Positions 54,117 to 63,141 of a DNA stretch of 64,000 nt are shown here, piece after piece. The position numbers were made by a program, and so were the translations under genes. The notes below the pieces were generated by a model that saw only the letters and a program-made list of their open reading frames with translations, had not been told where the DNA came from and did no database searches. Source of the DNA: Maribacter dokdonensis DSW-8 (GTDB lineage Bacteria > Bacteroidota > Bacteroidia > Flavobacteriales > Flavobacteriaceae); contig NZ_LDPE01000002.1 of assembly GCF_001447995.1 (NCBI RefSeq), positions 186,001 through 250,000 of the forward strand. The letters are read 5' to 3'. The stretch's first letter is position 1, and every line of letters begins with the position of its first letter.

Positions 54117-56672
54117 TCACGGTTTTGGGGTTAAAAGCGTATTTCTATAATCGATTATATTTTTGTGTACTTGTATAATCTTATAGTTCTCTGATAAAAC
54201 TACAAAATTCTCATCAGCAACTCGGTAATCCTTATTATTTTTTAATAGCTCTGCATAGCCAAGTGCATAATCTTTTGACTTAAACCCATGAACTACTACA
54301 AATTGATCTTCTAGGTTATAAATATCTTTAGAAATCTTGTTCTTGTATTTAAGATCGGTAATTGATTTCTCTAACAGTTCCATCAGCTTAAGCGCCTTTT
54401 CATTATTACTTCTCTTAAAAGGAAAAACAACTTTCCAGTTAGAGGTTCCCTTGGAGTCTGTTTCCGGTGAAAATTCTTTTTGCTCCAGTTTAGGAAGTTG
54501 CTCTGCTATCATTTGCTCGGCTTTTTTACCTTCTGGATTATTAGGATACGTCAAAGCCACATAGTTCAACGCTTCTTTAAAAAGCTCAAAACCTTGCAGC
54601 CTACCAATGGCATTTGCTTTCAACATTTCAAACTTTGGAACAATAGGGTCACCTGTAAATCTATTGATGTTTTCCTCCGCACCTGTAATTACCTGCAAAA
54701 AGTGTTGTTCTTGATATTGTTTGAACAAATTCTCATAGCGTTTCTCTGGACTATCTGAACTGTCTGCCAGAACCGCTTGTGGGTTTAACAATATTTCCGC
54801 GTACCTAGAATTTGAGTGGTTGGCAATAATATCTGCTTTCATAGTCTCTTTCAACGGACTATCTACTTCTTCATATATCTTGTACAGGTTATATTTAGAA
54901 GGTAAGATCAAACGCTCTTCGGCATTTGAGGCTAGAACGTTTTCCAATTTCTCTGCCGCTAAAAGATTTTCATTGAACTTTTCCTTATAGATAAGCCCTA
55001 ATTGATAGTTGGCAAAATTACGTTCTGTCTTTAAGCTATCTATAATAGCAACATCTGTAGGTAAACGATCCATGTAATAGTCTAACGAGAATTTCTCATC
55101 TTCACTAACTACACTAATACTATCATTTGCTCCCGGAGCATTCTGTAATGCAATATTCTCACTATTAATAAGCGACTTGTCTGACCATCGCCAATCATCT
55201 GTCAATTCTCTATTGCCCCAACGGTTTTTAAAGTCGTTTTGACCATAGCCCAAACTAGTAATGTTATAGAAATAGAATTTGCCTTTATTCTCTTTACCGC
55301 CCTTGCTGTTGTTAAAAGCAGCAAAACCATCTGTAATTCTTTCCTTCTCTTTTTTCTGCGCAGCTTCCTTAGCTTTTTGTAGCTCTTCAATATGTTTACC
55401 AAAATATGCCAATTGCTCATCTTTTGGCATTTGGTAAACCGTAATTACACTATCTGCATAATGCACAATATCCTCATACTTAATAACGTCTTCAAGGTTA
55501 TCTCTTTTTTTCTTGATTGCCCTAAATTTCTTGGTATTCTCGTTAAGGTTGGTCAATACACTATCATAATAGGCACCTGCGGGCTTATAAATGCTTTCAT
55601 CAAAATTATATTCTGCTAAATTCTCATAGTTGAGCGCATTCAATTTTGGCTTGTTCTGCGATGCCCTGAGCGATTTGTTGAAATACAATATTGCCAAACT
55701 ATCGGATTCTTGTTCTAAGTGAAACTCTGCCAATTGTCTATAAATACCATCTAAGTAAGGTCTGTTCTCCCTATTTAGCTCCATCTTGGTTAAATATTCC
55801 AAGATTTCTTCTTTATTCTCACCAGTGACTTGGGTATTCTTTAATTTTTCGATTTTGGCGTTGATCATATAAATCCTAGGGGACTTTCTATTCAACTCAA
55901 TCACCTTATCAAAAGCATAATTGGCACTGTCCTTATAACCCAATTGATTGTACAACTGACCAATAATATAATAGTACCTTCCTTTTTCAGGATTTTTTTT
56001 TGTGTAATGCGATGCAATTTTTAGGTTTTGAACCGCAGTATCCGGAGCATTAAGATTTATATAAGCTTGAGCCAACATAGCCCTTGCATCTGCATACTCT
56101 TGATCTTTTAAACGCTCATATTTCATTAAGCGCTTTAAATTTTTTATCGCTAAATCGTCATTTTCTAATCTAATATTTACCTTCTCTCTCCAAATACTTG
56201 CTTCATTAAGCTTATCACTTTCCGAATATTTATTAAGAATGTAATTGAAGGATTCCAATGCAGGAATGTAGCGTTCATCAAAATAACGGGCTTTACCTAA
56301 CAATAGAAAAGCCTCATCTATTTGAGGGTTGCGTTCTTCATCCTTAATATCCATACTATGCTTTTGAATAGCCTTTGTAGCTTTTTCCTCTGCAATAAGA
56401 AAATTAGGATTGTTGTCTTCTGAATCTAATTTTATTTCGCCGCTAACTTCTAAACGTTCTATGGGCAACACTTCAAAGTAATCATCTTGATAAGTATCGT
56501 TCAACGTTTCTCGCCCTTGTTCAAAAGCAATGTTACCATTATACAAGGTGTTATACTTGGTATTGAGCGCGTGCCAATTTCGGTTTACGAACTTGTCTTT
56601 CTTAACGGAACATGCATTAAAAAGCATACTCGTTAAAACACCGGATAAAATAAGTTTGTTTCTAAGATTCAA
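54117..56672 (-). CDS. sprE: Type IX secretion lipoprotein PorW/SprE
   Basis: PorW/SprE connects the outer-membrane ring and translocon of the type IX secretion system and is needed for gliding. The 851-residue protein has a lipobox (LFNAC, Cys 21) after the start MNLRNKLILSG. It continues with VKKDKFVNRNWHALNTKYNTLYNGNIAFEQG, typical of the family, and many TPR-like helix pairs over residues 90-450. The start is TTG at 56672; upstream in-frame codons contain no ATG before a stop, and the signal peptide begins there. It heads the row bactofilin-AtpZ-DUF6168-atp. Confidence 0.9.
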   Translation of the reverse strand: MNLRNKLILSGVLTSMLFNACSVKKDKFVNRNWHALNTKYNTLYNGNIAFEQGRETLNDTYQDDYFEVLPIERLEVSGEIKLDSEDNNPNFLIAEEKATKAIQKHSMDIKDEERNPQIDEAFLLLGKARYFDERYIPALESFNYILNKYSESDKLNEASIWREKVNIRLENDDLAIKNLKRLMKYERLKDQEYADARAMLAQAYINLNAPDTAVQNLKIASHYTKKNPEKGRYYYIIGQLYNQLGYKDSANYAFDKVIELNRKSPRIYMINAKIEKLKNTQVTGENKEEILEYLTKMELNRENRPYLDGIYRQLAEFHLEQESDSLAILYFNKSLRASQNKPKLNALNYENLAEYNFDESIYKPAGAYYDSVLTNLNENTKKFRAIKKKRDNLEDVIKYEDIVHYADSVITVYQMPKDEQLAYFGKHIEELQKAKEAAQKKEKERITDGFAAFNNSKGGKENKGKFYFYNITSLGYGQNDFKNRWGNRELTDDWRWSDKSLINSENIALQNAPGANDSISVVSEDEKFSLDYYMDRLPTDVAIIDSLKTERNFANYQLGLIYKEKFNENLLAAEKLENVLASNAEERLILPSKYNLYKIYEEVDSPLKETMKADIIANHSNSRYAEILLNPQAVLADSSDSPEKRYENLFKQYQEQHFLQVITGAEENINRFTGDPIVPKFEMLKANAIGRLQGFELFKEALNYVALTYPNNPEGKKAEQMIAEQLPKLEQKEFSPETDSKGTSNWKVVFPFKRSNNEKALKLMELLEKSITDLKYKNKISKDIYNLEDQFVVVHGFKSKDYALGYAELLKNNKDYRVADENFVVLSENYKIIQVHKNIIDYRNTLLTPKP

Positions 56673-57038
56673 AATAGATAATCTACGTATGTATGATTAA
56701 CTTAAAAACAACCAGATTATTATACCGTTAATCGGTAAACTGCATATTTATTTTTAAGCCGTGTCACCATTTATGAACCGCTATACCAAATTTTTACCGA
56801 CCATATAGTTTGTTTTACAATAAAATGATCAAGAGCTTATGAGTTTACTGCAGATAATCTGATCCAATGCAACTTCGTCGGATTTTATAAGATCAGCGAC
56901 GAAATGTAGATATAAAAAAACCGACCTAATGGTCGGTTTTAAGTTTTTGTACTAACTGTAGTACTTCTTATTGAAAACCAGTTAAATTTTACCATATGTA
57001 GTTCTTAACTGTGCTCTACGCGGACATATATTTTTAAA
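56673..57038. other. Spacer between the ABC ATPase gene and sprE
   Basis: This 366-base stretch holds the terminator at 56916-56944 and two overlapping inverted repeats before it: CTGATC (56859) with GATCAG (56891), and TTCGTCG (56874) with CGACGAA (56897). They exclude each other as simple hairpins. No open frame or tRNA is seen. The sprE promoter should lie in the last 60 bases, but no good match is visible. Confidence 0.5.
56916..56944 (-). terminator. Terminator downstream of the ABC ATPase gene
   Basis: AAAACCGACC and GGTCGGTTTT form a stem with loop TAAT. On the minus strand seven T follow, so it serves the ABC gene that ends about 95 bases away. The core is shared with the trpS terminator. 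Confidence 0.82.
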
Positions 57039-57758
57039 TTATTCCACAACAACCTCAGCCTTTTCAGACCCAAAAAAGACTTCTAATTCTTTCAAAGTCT
57101 CGGCAGATGTTTCAATGTCTTTGACTACCTCACCTTTGTTCAGTACAACAATACGCTCACATACTTCGGTTACATGAATTAGATCATGACTAGAAACCAA
57201 TACCGTTACATCTTGCTGTGCAGCCAAATCTTTAATGATCTGTTTAAGACGTATTTGTGTTGTGGGATCTAAATTTGCAAACGGCTCGTCTAAAATAACA
57301 ACTTTGGGGTTCCCAATAAATGAAGCTACAATACCGGCTTTCTTCTGGTTTCCTTTAGATAAATCTCTCAAGTATTTCTTTTGACCTAATATTTCTCCAT
57401 GAAAAAAGTCTTGGTATTGTGCCAAGAGTGCGTCTACATCGGCTTTATTTTGTCCACGTAGGTCCCCTATGAAATAAAAATATTCTTCTGGAGTCAAATA
57501 CCCGATCAAAAAGGTTTCATCAATAAAGGAAGAGGTAAACGGTTTCCAATTTTCACTGGTGTTTACTTGTACCTCGTTATTAATAATATGACCGGTAGTT
57601 GGTTGTATTAGGTCTAGCAACAAACTAAAAAGGGTTGTTTTACCTGCACCGTTATTACCTACCAATCCAAAACTTTGTCCTGTTGGTATTTCTAGGTTCT
57701 CTATATTCAATACTTGTTGTGAACCATATATTTTTGATAAATTTTCTATTGTAATCAT
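57039..57758 (-). CDS. ABC transporter ATP-binding protein
   Basis: The 239-residue ATPase has Walker A GNNGAGKT near 37, a signature RDLSKGNQKK near 129, Walker B KVVILDEPFANLD near 148 and the H-loop His in VSSHDL near 185. I start at the ATG of MITIENLSKIYG (57758); an earlier frame start adds eleven unrelated residues. The permease partner is the DUF5687 protein encoded 215 bases upstream on the same strand. The cargo is unknown. Confidence 0.93.
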   Translation of the reverse strand: MITIENLSKIYGSQQVLNIENLEIPTGQSFGLVGNNGAGKTTLFSLLLDLIQPTTGHIINNEVQVNTSENWKPFTSSFIDETFLIGYLTPEEYFYFIGDLRGQNKADVDALLAQYQDFFHGEILGQKKYLRDLSKGNQKKAGIVASFIGNPKVVILDEPFANLDPTTQIRLKQIIKDLAAQQDVTVLVSSHDLIHVTEVCERIVVLNKGEVVKDIETSAETLKELEVFFGSEKAEVVVE

Positions 57759-57934
57759 AATCGTGTTATTTACTTTGGCTACGCTCAGCAACCGTTTTGT
57801 TCGTTATTGGTTAAAAGAAATAAATCCAAATTATCTGTCTGAATAGCTTATTAACAACTAGCCGACATTTAATGTCCTTATTCCTGCAACTTTATATTCC
57901 TTACTGAATTCTTTAAGCTTTCCTAATAAGCTTT

Positions 57935-57972
57935 TTTCTTTGTACTTATTGCTTAATACTCGGTACTTATCA
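57935..57972 (-). repeat. Short repeat words of the AGTACAAAG/AGTATTAAG type
   Basis: The minus strand has AAGTACCGAGTATTAAG followed by AAGTACAAAG just after the DUF5687 stop. The same words form the atpA-atpG inverted repeat. Nearby, at about 57790-57812, lie GTTCGTTATTGGTT words like those between sdhA and sdhB. Confidence 0.4.
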
Positions 57973-57973
57973 A

Positions 57974-59443
57974 TCAACTCGCCTTTTCTTTAAAACCTGC
58001 AATCATTCCATATTTCTTTTTCTTGTATTGCTTGGTAATTAAACCTAATAAGTAATTCTTCATGGCAAAGCCTATAATTCCCATCACTGATAGTACTCCT
58101 ACCGCCACTTCTAAATTAAAAATGTAGTAAAAGATGGAAAATATAATGATTGGTACAATTAATACCGGAAGCATAACCAAAAACTGAGTAGCACTTGCAC
58201 CTTGCATGTTACCAAACGGACTCTGATCTAACTCTATCCTTTTCTTATTAAACGAACCAAAATATAATATGACGGGTATGTTTACACCCAAGTTGTATAA
58301 GGCACATCCAAAATTAATTGCCAAGGCATCCCAACCAAAGTAAACGTAAGGTATCGTCAATAAAAACATAGCTACTATGCTCACTGTAATTAGTGAAACC
58401 TTTGACTCCAGATACTTTCGCATGGGTATGTTTTGCGACATCATCATACTATAGTAACTACTATCCCAAGCCGGAATAAACTGACCGAAATTACTTAAGA
58501 AAATACCTGTCATAAATATACCCACAAAGGCTTTCATAGGCATCATGCTACTATATATCTCCTGGGTATAGAATACCAGACCGTAAAAGACAAACAATAG
58601 CGAAATATACACTTGTGACTTGGTTCTTTTATTTCTCCAAATCATCTTAAGATCTAACTGAAGAAAAGAGCCCATTTCGCCAAAGCGTTTGGTCCAAGCT
58701 AAATCTGAGGTATTTGCCTGTACCGATTTTGCTTTGAGCTTTGCATCTAGGTAAATTTTATCTTTTAAGTATTTATAATTTACATAGTACATAGCGACTG
58801 CAAGCGCAATAGGAATCAAAACCGTAATTGGGTATGCGTAAAGTGCATGAAAAACAGGAGCAAAAAAGGCCTTTACAGAAAACACACCGAAATAATCCAA
58901 TCCGTAGCCTAAAACAAGTATGCTAACAATACCTATTAAAACCTTATCGTTTTTATTCACCAAAAGGTTTACATAATTTATGCTCAAAACAATTGCAATA
59001 ATGGCAACTACCCATAACAATACATTTAATGCAGGGTAACCGTTAAACAGCAAAACGACGGCAAATGGCACAATGAAAAATAATGTGAGTAAATTATAGA
59101 TAGATGCGGCAGATCTACCTAAAATATAATGTGCAATGGTGCTTTTCTTTACCGGTGTGGTCAAAAAAGGTTTAATGTCCATTACCGGTAATTTCTGCAT
59201 AAAATACCTGAGCATTAATTCCATCAAAATCCAGTAGATAAAATATTGGCTAACAATCCATAGCGGGCTTTGGTCCGGAAAGAACTTGCGGAGTAAAAAA
59301 TACATACCCCCACCGGTTACGGCGAGCGATATCAACATATACACCGCAAAAAAACCCATGACTATTTTTATCCCTAAACTTTTTCCAAGGTTAGAGGATC
59401 TAAAAAAAGATTTCCATTGTAAGGAAGAAAATCGTTTAAACAT
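57974..59443 (-). CDS. DUF5687 membrane protein, probable ABC permease
   Basis: The 489-residue protein has about twelve hydrophobic segments and opens with MFKRFSSLQWKSFFRSSNLGKSLGIK, like other DUF5687 proteins. The domain and its pairing with a single ATPase suggest an exporter of the ABC-2 type. The substrate is unknown. The stretch between this gene and the ATPase gene (57759-57973) holds short repeat words but no terminator. Confidence 0.82.
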   Translation of the reverse strand: MFKRFSSLQWKSFFRSSNLGKSLGIKIVMGFFAVYMLISLAVTGGGMYFLLRKFFPDQSPLWIVSQYFIYWILMELMLRYFMQKLPVMDIKPFLTTPVKKSTIAHYILGRSAASIYNLLTLFFIVPFAVVLLFNGYPALNVLLWVVAIIAIVLSINYVNLLVNKNDKVLIGIVSILVLGYGLDYFGVFSVKAFFAPVFHALYAYPITVLIPIALAVAMYYVNYKYLKDKIYLDAKLKAKSVQANTSDLAWTKRFGEMGSFLQLDLKMIWRNKRTKSQVYISLLFVFYGLVFYTQEIYSSMMPMKAFVGIFMTGIFLSNFGQFIPAWDSSYYSMMMSQNIPMRKYLESKVSLITVSIVAMFLLTIPYVYFGWDALAINFGCALYNLGVNIPVILYFGSFNKKRIELDQSPFGNMQGASATQFLVMLPVLIVPIIIFSIFYYIFNLEVAVGVLSVMGIIGFAMKNYLLGLITKQYKKKKYGMIAGFKEKAS

Positions 59444-59547
59444 TCGGTTGGTTTTAGTATTCTAAATATAAGTAAGAAAAATCTTGAGTTTGTTACAAGA
59501 TGAATCGAATTTATATTTCTAAACCTTCAAAACCGCAGTAAACCTAG

Positions 59548-62500
59548 TTATCTTTTCAAAGTAAAATGACCTGTAATTCTTTGATTATCTGAATAGACAT
59601 ATTTAAACCAATAATCCGATTCTGGCAATGAGATTCCGTTTATGGTACCATCCCATCCTTTGGAGCTTGGATTCATCTGTTTTAGAAATTTACCATATCT
59701 ATCGTAAATAAATAGTTGAGAATCTGGATACAGTTCACCACCTATGATATTCCAAAATTCATTATTTCCATCTCCATTGGGAGTAAAAAATCGCTGATAA
59801 CCAATGGCAATAACATCTTCCGATATAACCCTGCACTCCAATAAATCTCTAACAAATACTGTATGTTCTCCAGGGAAGACCACAAATGCATTACTAGCTT
59901 GATAGTTTTCACCATCTACCGAATATTCAAAAGGTCCCGTTCCTGTCGCGTTAATCGTAATATCTATCTGATCTGAAAATCCGTTAACCTCAACTTCCAT
60001 TGTTTCTGGTGCACCAGATGATAATACTTCAAATAATCGGGAGTTTTCACAACGTACCCTGTTTGTAGTTTGGCTTACGGTTAATTGATATGAACCTAAA
60101 TTAGAAACATTAAAATTTCTGTTAGTACTTAATTCTACACCATCAGAATTTTGCCATGACCACGATTCAAAATCTCCTCCGTCAATAACCAAAGCAGGAC
60201 TATCTGGGCAAATAACATAACGTTCTTCTATATTAGGTTGTGGTAGAGAGTTGATAGTAATTTCAAAGGATGTCGTGGCGTAGCAATTATCTAAATTATT
60301 TGGTTGAACCCGAGCGTAAATAGTTTCTTGATTCAATACATTAGTATATACCGATGAATCTAAAGTATTTATATTGTTTTCAGCATCAGATGGGGAAGCG
60401 AAATAAGTAACCTTGAAATCATTGACAGATTGATTACCTAAAATCTCTACATCTTTTTGGGTCAAATCTATGGTTTGAATACCTGTTTCGTTATCATCAC
60501 ATAGAATTATTGGTGTTGGAGCTTGTGCAAACGGCGTGTTATCCACTTCAATCTCAAAACTATTTGTCACAATACAAGTTGCATTTCTATTGTTTTCAAT
60601 ACTGTAAAATATAGCTTGAGGATTTGTTGTGTTTTGATACAAACCATTGATTTCATTTTGAGCCAAATTGGCATCTACCGCATTCTCATAATAACGCACC
60701 GTAAAATTAGCAGCATTTTGACTTCCTAATATTTCCGCATTCTTTTCGGTAAGGTCGAAAACGGCAACACCATTGTTATCATTGTCACACACATTCCAAT
60801 CTGTGACCGGTGGATTGTTTGGAGCATCAAAAACTTGTAATTCAAAATTGGTAATGGCATAACAGCTAGCATCAGTAGCATTTTGCACTCTAACGTATAT
60901 TGTTTGATTGTAACTTATAGTATTTGTAAAGCTATTGGTTAGTGCATCAGTGCCATTTTCTGCATCTACCATAGTGGTATGGTATGTTACTAGTAAACTA
61001 GTTGAGCTTTGTGTTCTAATGATTTCCGCTTCTGTATCGCTTAACAAAAATGCTGCATAACCATCATTATTATCATCACAAACCTCTAAGTTATTAGGGG
61101 TGTTTGCAACAATACCGGAACTGACCTCTATTGTAAAACTATCCGTTTTATAACAATTGGCATGAGTGCTATTTTGAAAGCGAAAAAATATTTCTTCAAC
61201 GGCTAAAGTATTGGTATAGTTGAATGGCAAGGGATTAATGTTGGCATCGGCATCCGCTTGAGAAGCAAAATAGGCAACATCAAAAACAGTTTCATCTTGA
61301 CCATTAAAAATTTCAGTATTCTTTTCGGTTAAATCAAATGTGTAAAATCCGTCAAGGTCATCGTCGCAAATGGTCCAATCGGTTACAGTTCCTAATGTTG
61401 GTTCTTGCTGAGCAATAACATTAAATTGGGTTGTATTATAACAAGCTGTATTGCTACTATTAGATACTCGTGCAAATACTGCCGTACTCCCTAGTGGAAA
61501 ATCATAACTTAATGCTAACGGATTACTATTTGCATCTGCATCAATTTGTGATGAAAAATAGGTTACATCAAAATCTGATGGATTTTGAGTGCCTAAAATT
61601 GCAGTATTTAGCGTGGTCAAATCTAAAATATAGCTATCCTCCGTAACACATACCTCAATATTTGGTTGAGTGGTGGTAATAGGAGTTTCAAAAATTGTGA
61701 TGTCCCTAGTCTCCGTTTTGGTCTCGGATGCTGTGGTTACTGTTACAGATACCGTGTAGTCTCCAGCAGCCGCATATGTATGACTTGGGTTTTCTATGGT
61801 AGATGTGTTACCATCTCCAAAATCCCATAAAGTAGAAACTGGGTTGGCACTAATAGCGCTTTCAAAAGTAGTTGGGCTTCCTTCACAAAAACCATCAATC
61901 TCAATATCCACTAAAAAGTAACTGGTTATAAATGGTGGTAAACCAAAAACCCCTAACCTACCCCCTAAATCAATTGAACTATAATTCAAGTTACTTGCAA
62001 CACCTTTTTCATTAGGGTTTTCAATTACACTTAAAGTTGGTCTTAGATACTCCGTTATATAAATTTTACCATCTATTCCCAATTGAAGTGCGCCAAAGGT
62101 AATTTCTGTTGTATTTAAACTAACTACTGAATTCATTATATCTAACGCTTCCAAATCGTATTGATATAACTCAGTAAAATTAGAGCTACTTGTATATAAA
62201 AATCTGCTATTGGGAGAAAATTCTATTCCAAAAAATCCTTTATATTCCTCGCTAGCTTCTAATATGGCAACCGCATTAGTTAGGACACCGGTAGCGGTAT
62301 CAAAATCCATTACGTCAACATTTAAACCGGCGTGTGCAGCTGCAACTTTTTCACCATTAGGCGAAACTTTTATATATCCTATGGCATGGTAATCATCTTC
62401 ATAAAAGTAGTTGGTTAAGTGTATTCCTAGATTAGAGATAACAGGAGTAGAATTTACTCCTGCCGTTGTAACTAGGTATGCCAAATATGCATCTCCAAAA

Positions 62501-63024
62501 GCATCGTGGGTAAGCACCCAAACATCGGTACCGTTGGCATGGGTAACGGCAGTAAGTTTTTCTGATGCCGGTGTAACCAATTGTATGTTTTTTTGAATGA
62601 CATCACCTAGTCCACCATTAAGGGATATATCTACAACATTATAATTAATACCATTTTCTAACTTTAGTTTGTCTGCCGTAAAAATGTAATATAGATTAGG
62701 ATCACCGGGATTGGGAACTATAATAGCCGATTGTGTTGCAGACGGGTCACCCAATAAACCATTGCCGTTTGGCATAGGTAAGTGGTTGCGGTTCCAGACC
62801 GTAATACCATCTGTGTAAAATAAAAGATTGCCGTTAAAGTCTGAAATGGTTGCACAACCTTCCCTAGTATTTAAGGCGCCATCTAGTAAAGTTACCGGTG
62901 CCCCACTATTAAAATCAAGCCCCGCATTTTCGCCAAAATACCAAATAGCGGCTTCTTTTTGGGCATGTAAGGTATATACTGATATAAATAAGATGAATAA
63001 GGAAAGTAACTTTTTCAAGTACAA
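59548..63024 (-). CDS. T9SS type B sorting-domain surface protein with PKD and five Cys-bounded repeats
   Basis: The 1158-residue protein has a signal peptide ending LHA before Q22. A region at 22-370 looks like a beta-propeller (WYFGENAGLDFNSG; ISDFNGNLLFYTDG). A PKD domain follows at about 385-447 (DFGDGNTSTIENPSHTYAAAGDYTVSVTV), then five repeats of about 90 residues (454-925). The C-terminal domain from about 1076 (RFFTPNGDGNNEFWNI, IYDRYGKFL, YVYSDNQRITGHFTLKR) is the gliding-motility-associated type B sorting signal. The start is TTG at 63024 (or TTG at 63018). It is probably an adhesin shown on the cell surface by the type IX system. Confidence 0.9.
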   Translation of the reverse strand: MYLKKLLSLFILFISVYTLHAQKEAAIWYFGENAGLDFNSGAPVTLLDGALNTREGCATISDFNGNLLFYTDGITVWNRNHLPMPNGNGLLGDPSATQSAIIVPNPGDPNLYYIFTADKLKLENGINYNVVDISLNGGLGDVIQKNIQLVTPASEKLTAVTHANGTDVWVLTHDAFGDAYLAYLVTTAGVNSTPVISNLGIHLTNYFYEDDYHAIGYIKVSPNGEKVAAAHAGLNVDVMDFDTATGVLTNAVAILEASEEYKGFFGIEFSPNSRFLYTSSSNFTELYQYDLEALDIMNSVVSLNTTEITFGALQLGIDGKIYITEYLRPTLSVIENPNEKGVASNLNYSSIDLGGRLGVFGLPPFITSYFLVDIEIDGFCEGSPTTFESAISANPVSTLWDFGDGNTSTIENPSHTYAAAGDYTVSVTVTTASETKTETRDITIFETPITTTQPNIEVCVTEDSYILDLTTLNTAILGTQNPSDFDVTYFSSQIDADANSNPLALSYDFPLGSTAVFARVSNSSNTACYNTTQFNVIAQQEPTLGTVTDWTICDDDLDGFYTFDLTEKNTEIFNGQDETVFDVAYFASQADADANINPLPFNYTNTLAVEEIFFRFQNSTHANCYKTDSFTIEVSSGIVANTPNNLEVCDDNNDGYAAFLLSDTEAEIIRTQSSTSLLVTYHTTMVDAENGTDALTNSFTNTISYNQTIYVRVQNATDASCYAITNFELQVFDAPNNPPVTDWNVCDNDNNGVAVFDLTEKNAEILGSQNAANFTVRYYENAVDANLAQNEINGLYQNTTNPQAIFYSIENNRNATCIVTNSFEIEVDNTPFAQAPTPIILCDDNETGIQTIDLTQKDVEILGNQSVNDFKVTYFASPSDAENNINTLDSSVYTNVLNQETIYARVQPNNLDNCYATTSFEITINSLPQPNIEERYVICPDSPALVIDGGDFESWSWQNSDGVELSTNRNFNVSNLGSYQLTVSQTTNRVRCENSRLFEVLSSGAPETMEVEVNGFSDQIDITINATGTGPFEYSVDGENYQASNAFVVFPGEHTVFVRDLLECRVISEDVIAIGYQRFFTPNGDGNNEFWNIIGGELYPDSQLFIYDRYGKFLKQMNPSSKGWDGTINGISLPESDYWFKYVYSDNQRITGHFTLKR
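60250..61665 (-). repeat. Five tandem protein repeats of about 90 residues
   Basis: Each unit opens with a Cys next to an acidic turn (for example CDDDLDGFYTFDLT, CDDNNDGY, CDNDNNGVAVFDLT, CDDNETG), has a middle phrase of the form DV.YF.S..DA, and ends with a Cys (NCYKTDSF, SCYAITNF, NCYATTSF). The first unit has a degenerate opening (CVTEDSYILDLT). The two cysteines per unit could pair and the Asp-rich turn could bind calcium. Confidence 0.8.
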
Positions 63025-63141
63025 GTAGGTTATTTGATTTAAAGCTAATGTAACTATTACAACACATAACGTAAGTAAAATACTTCATAGTGTTGAAAAC
63101 CTCGATAAGCTGTTATTATATTTAGTTTGTTTACCTTTCTA

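Noticed and set aside
60250..61665. Repeats considered as a CRISPR or DNA-level satellite
   Set aside because: Spacing of about 270-290 bases, divergence at the DNA level and an unbroken coding frame show protein repeats.
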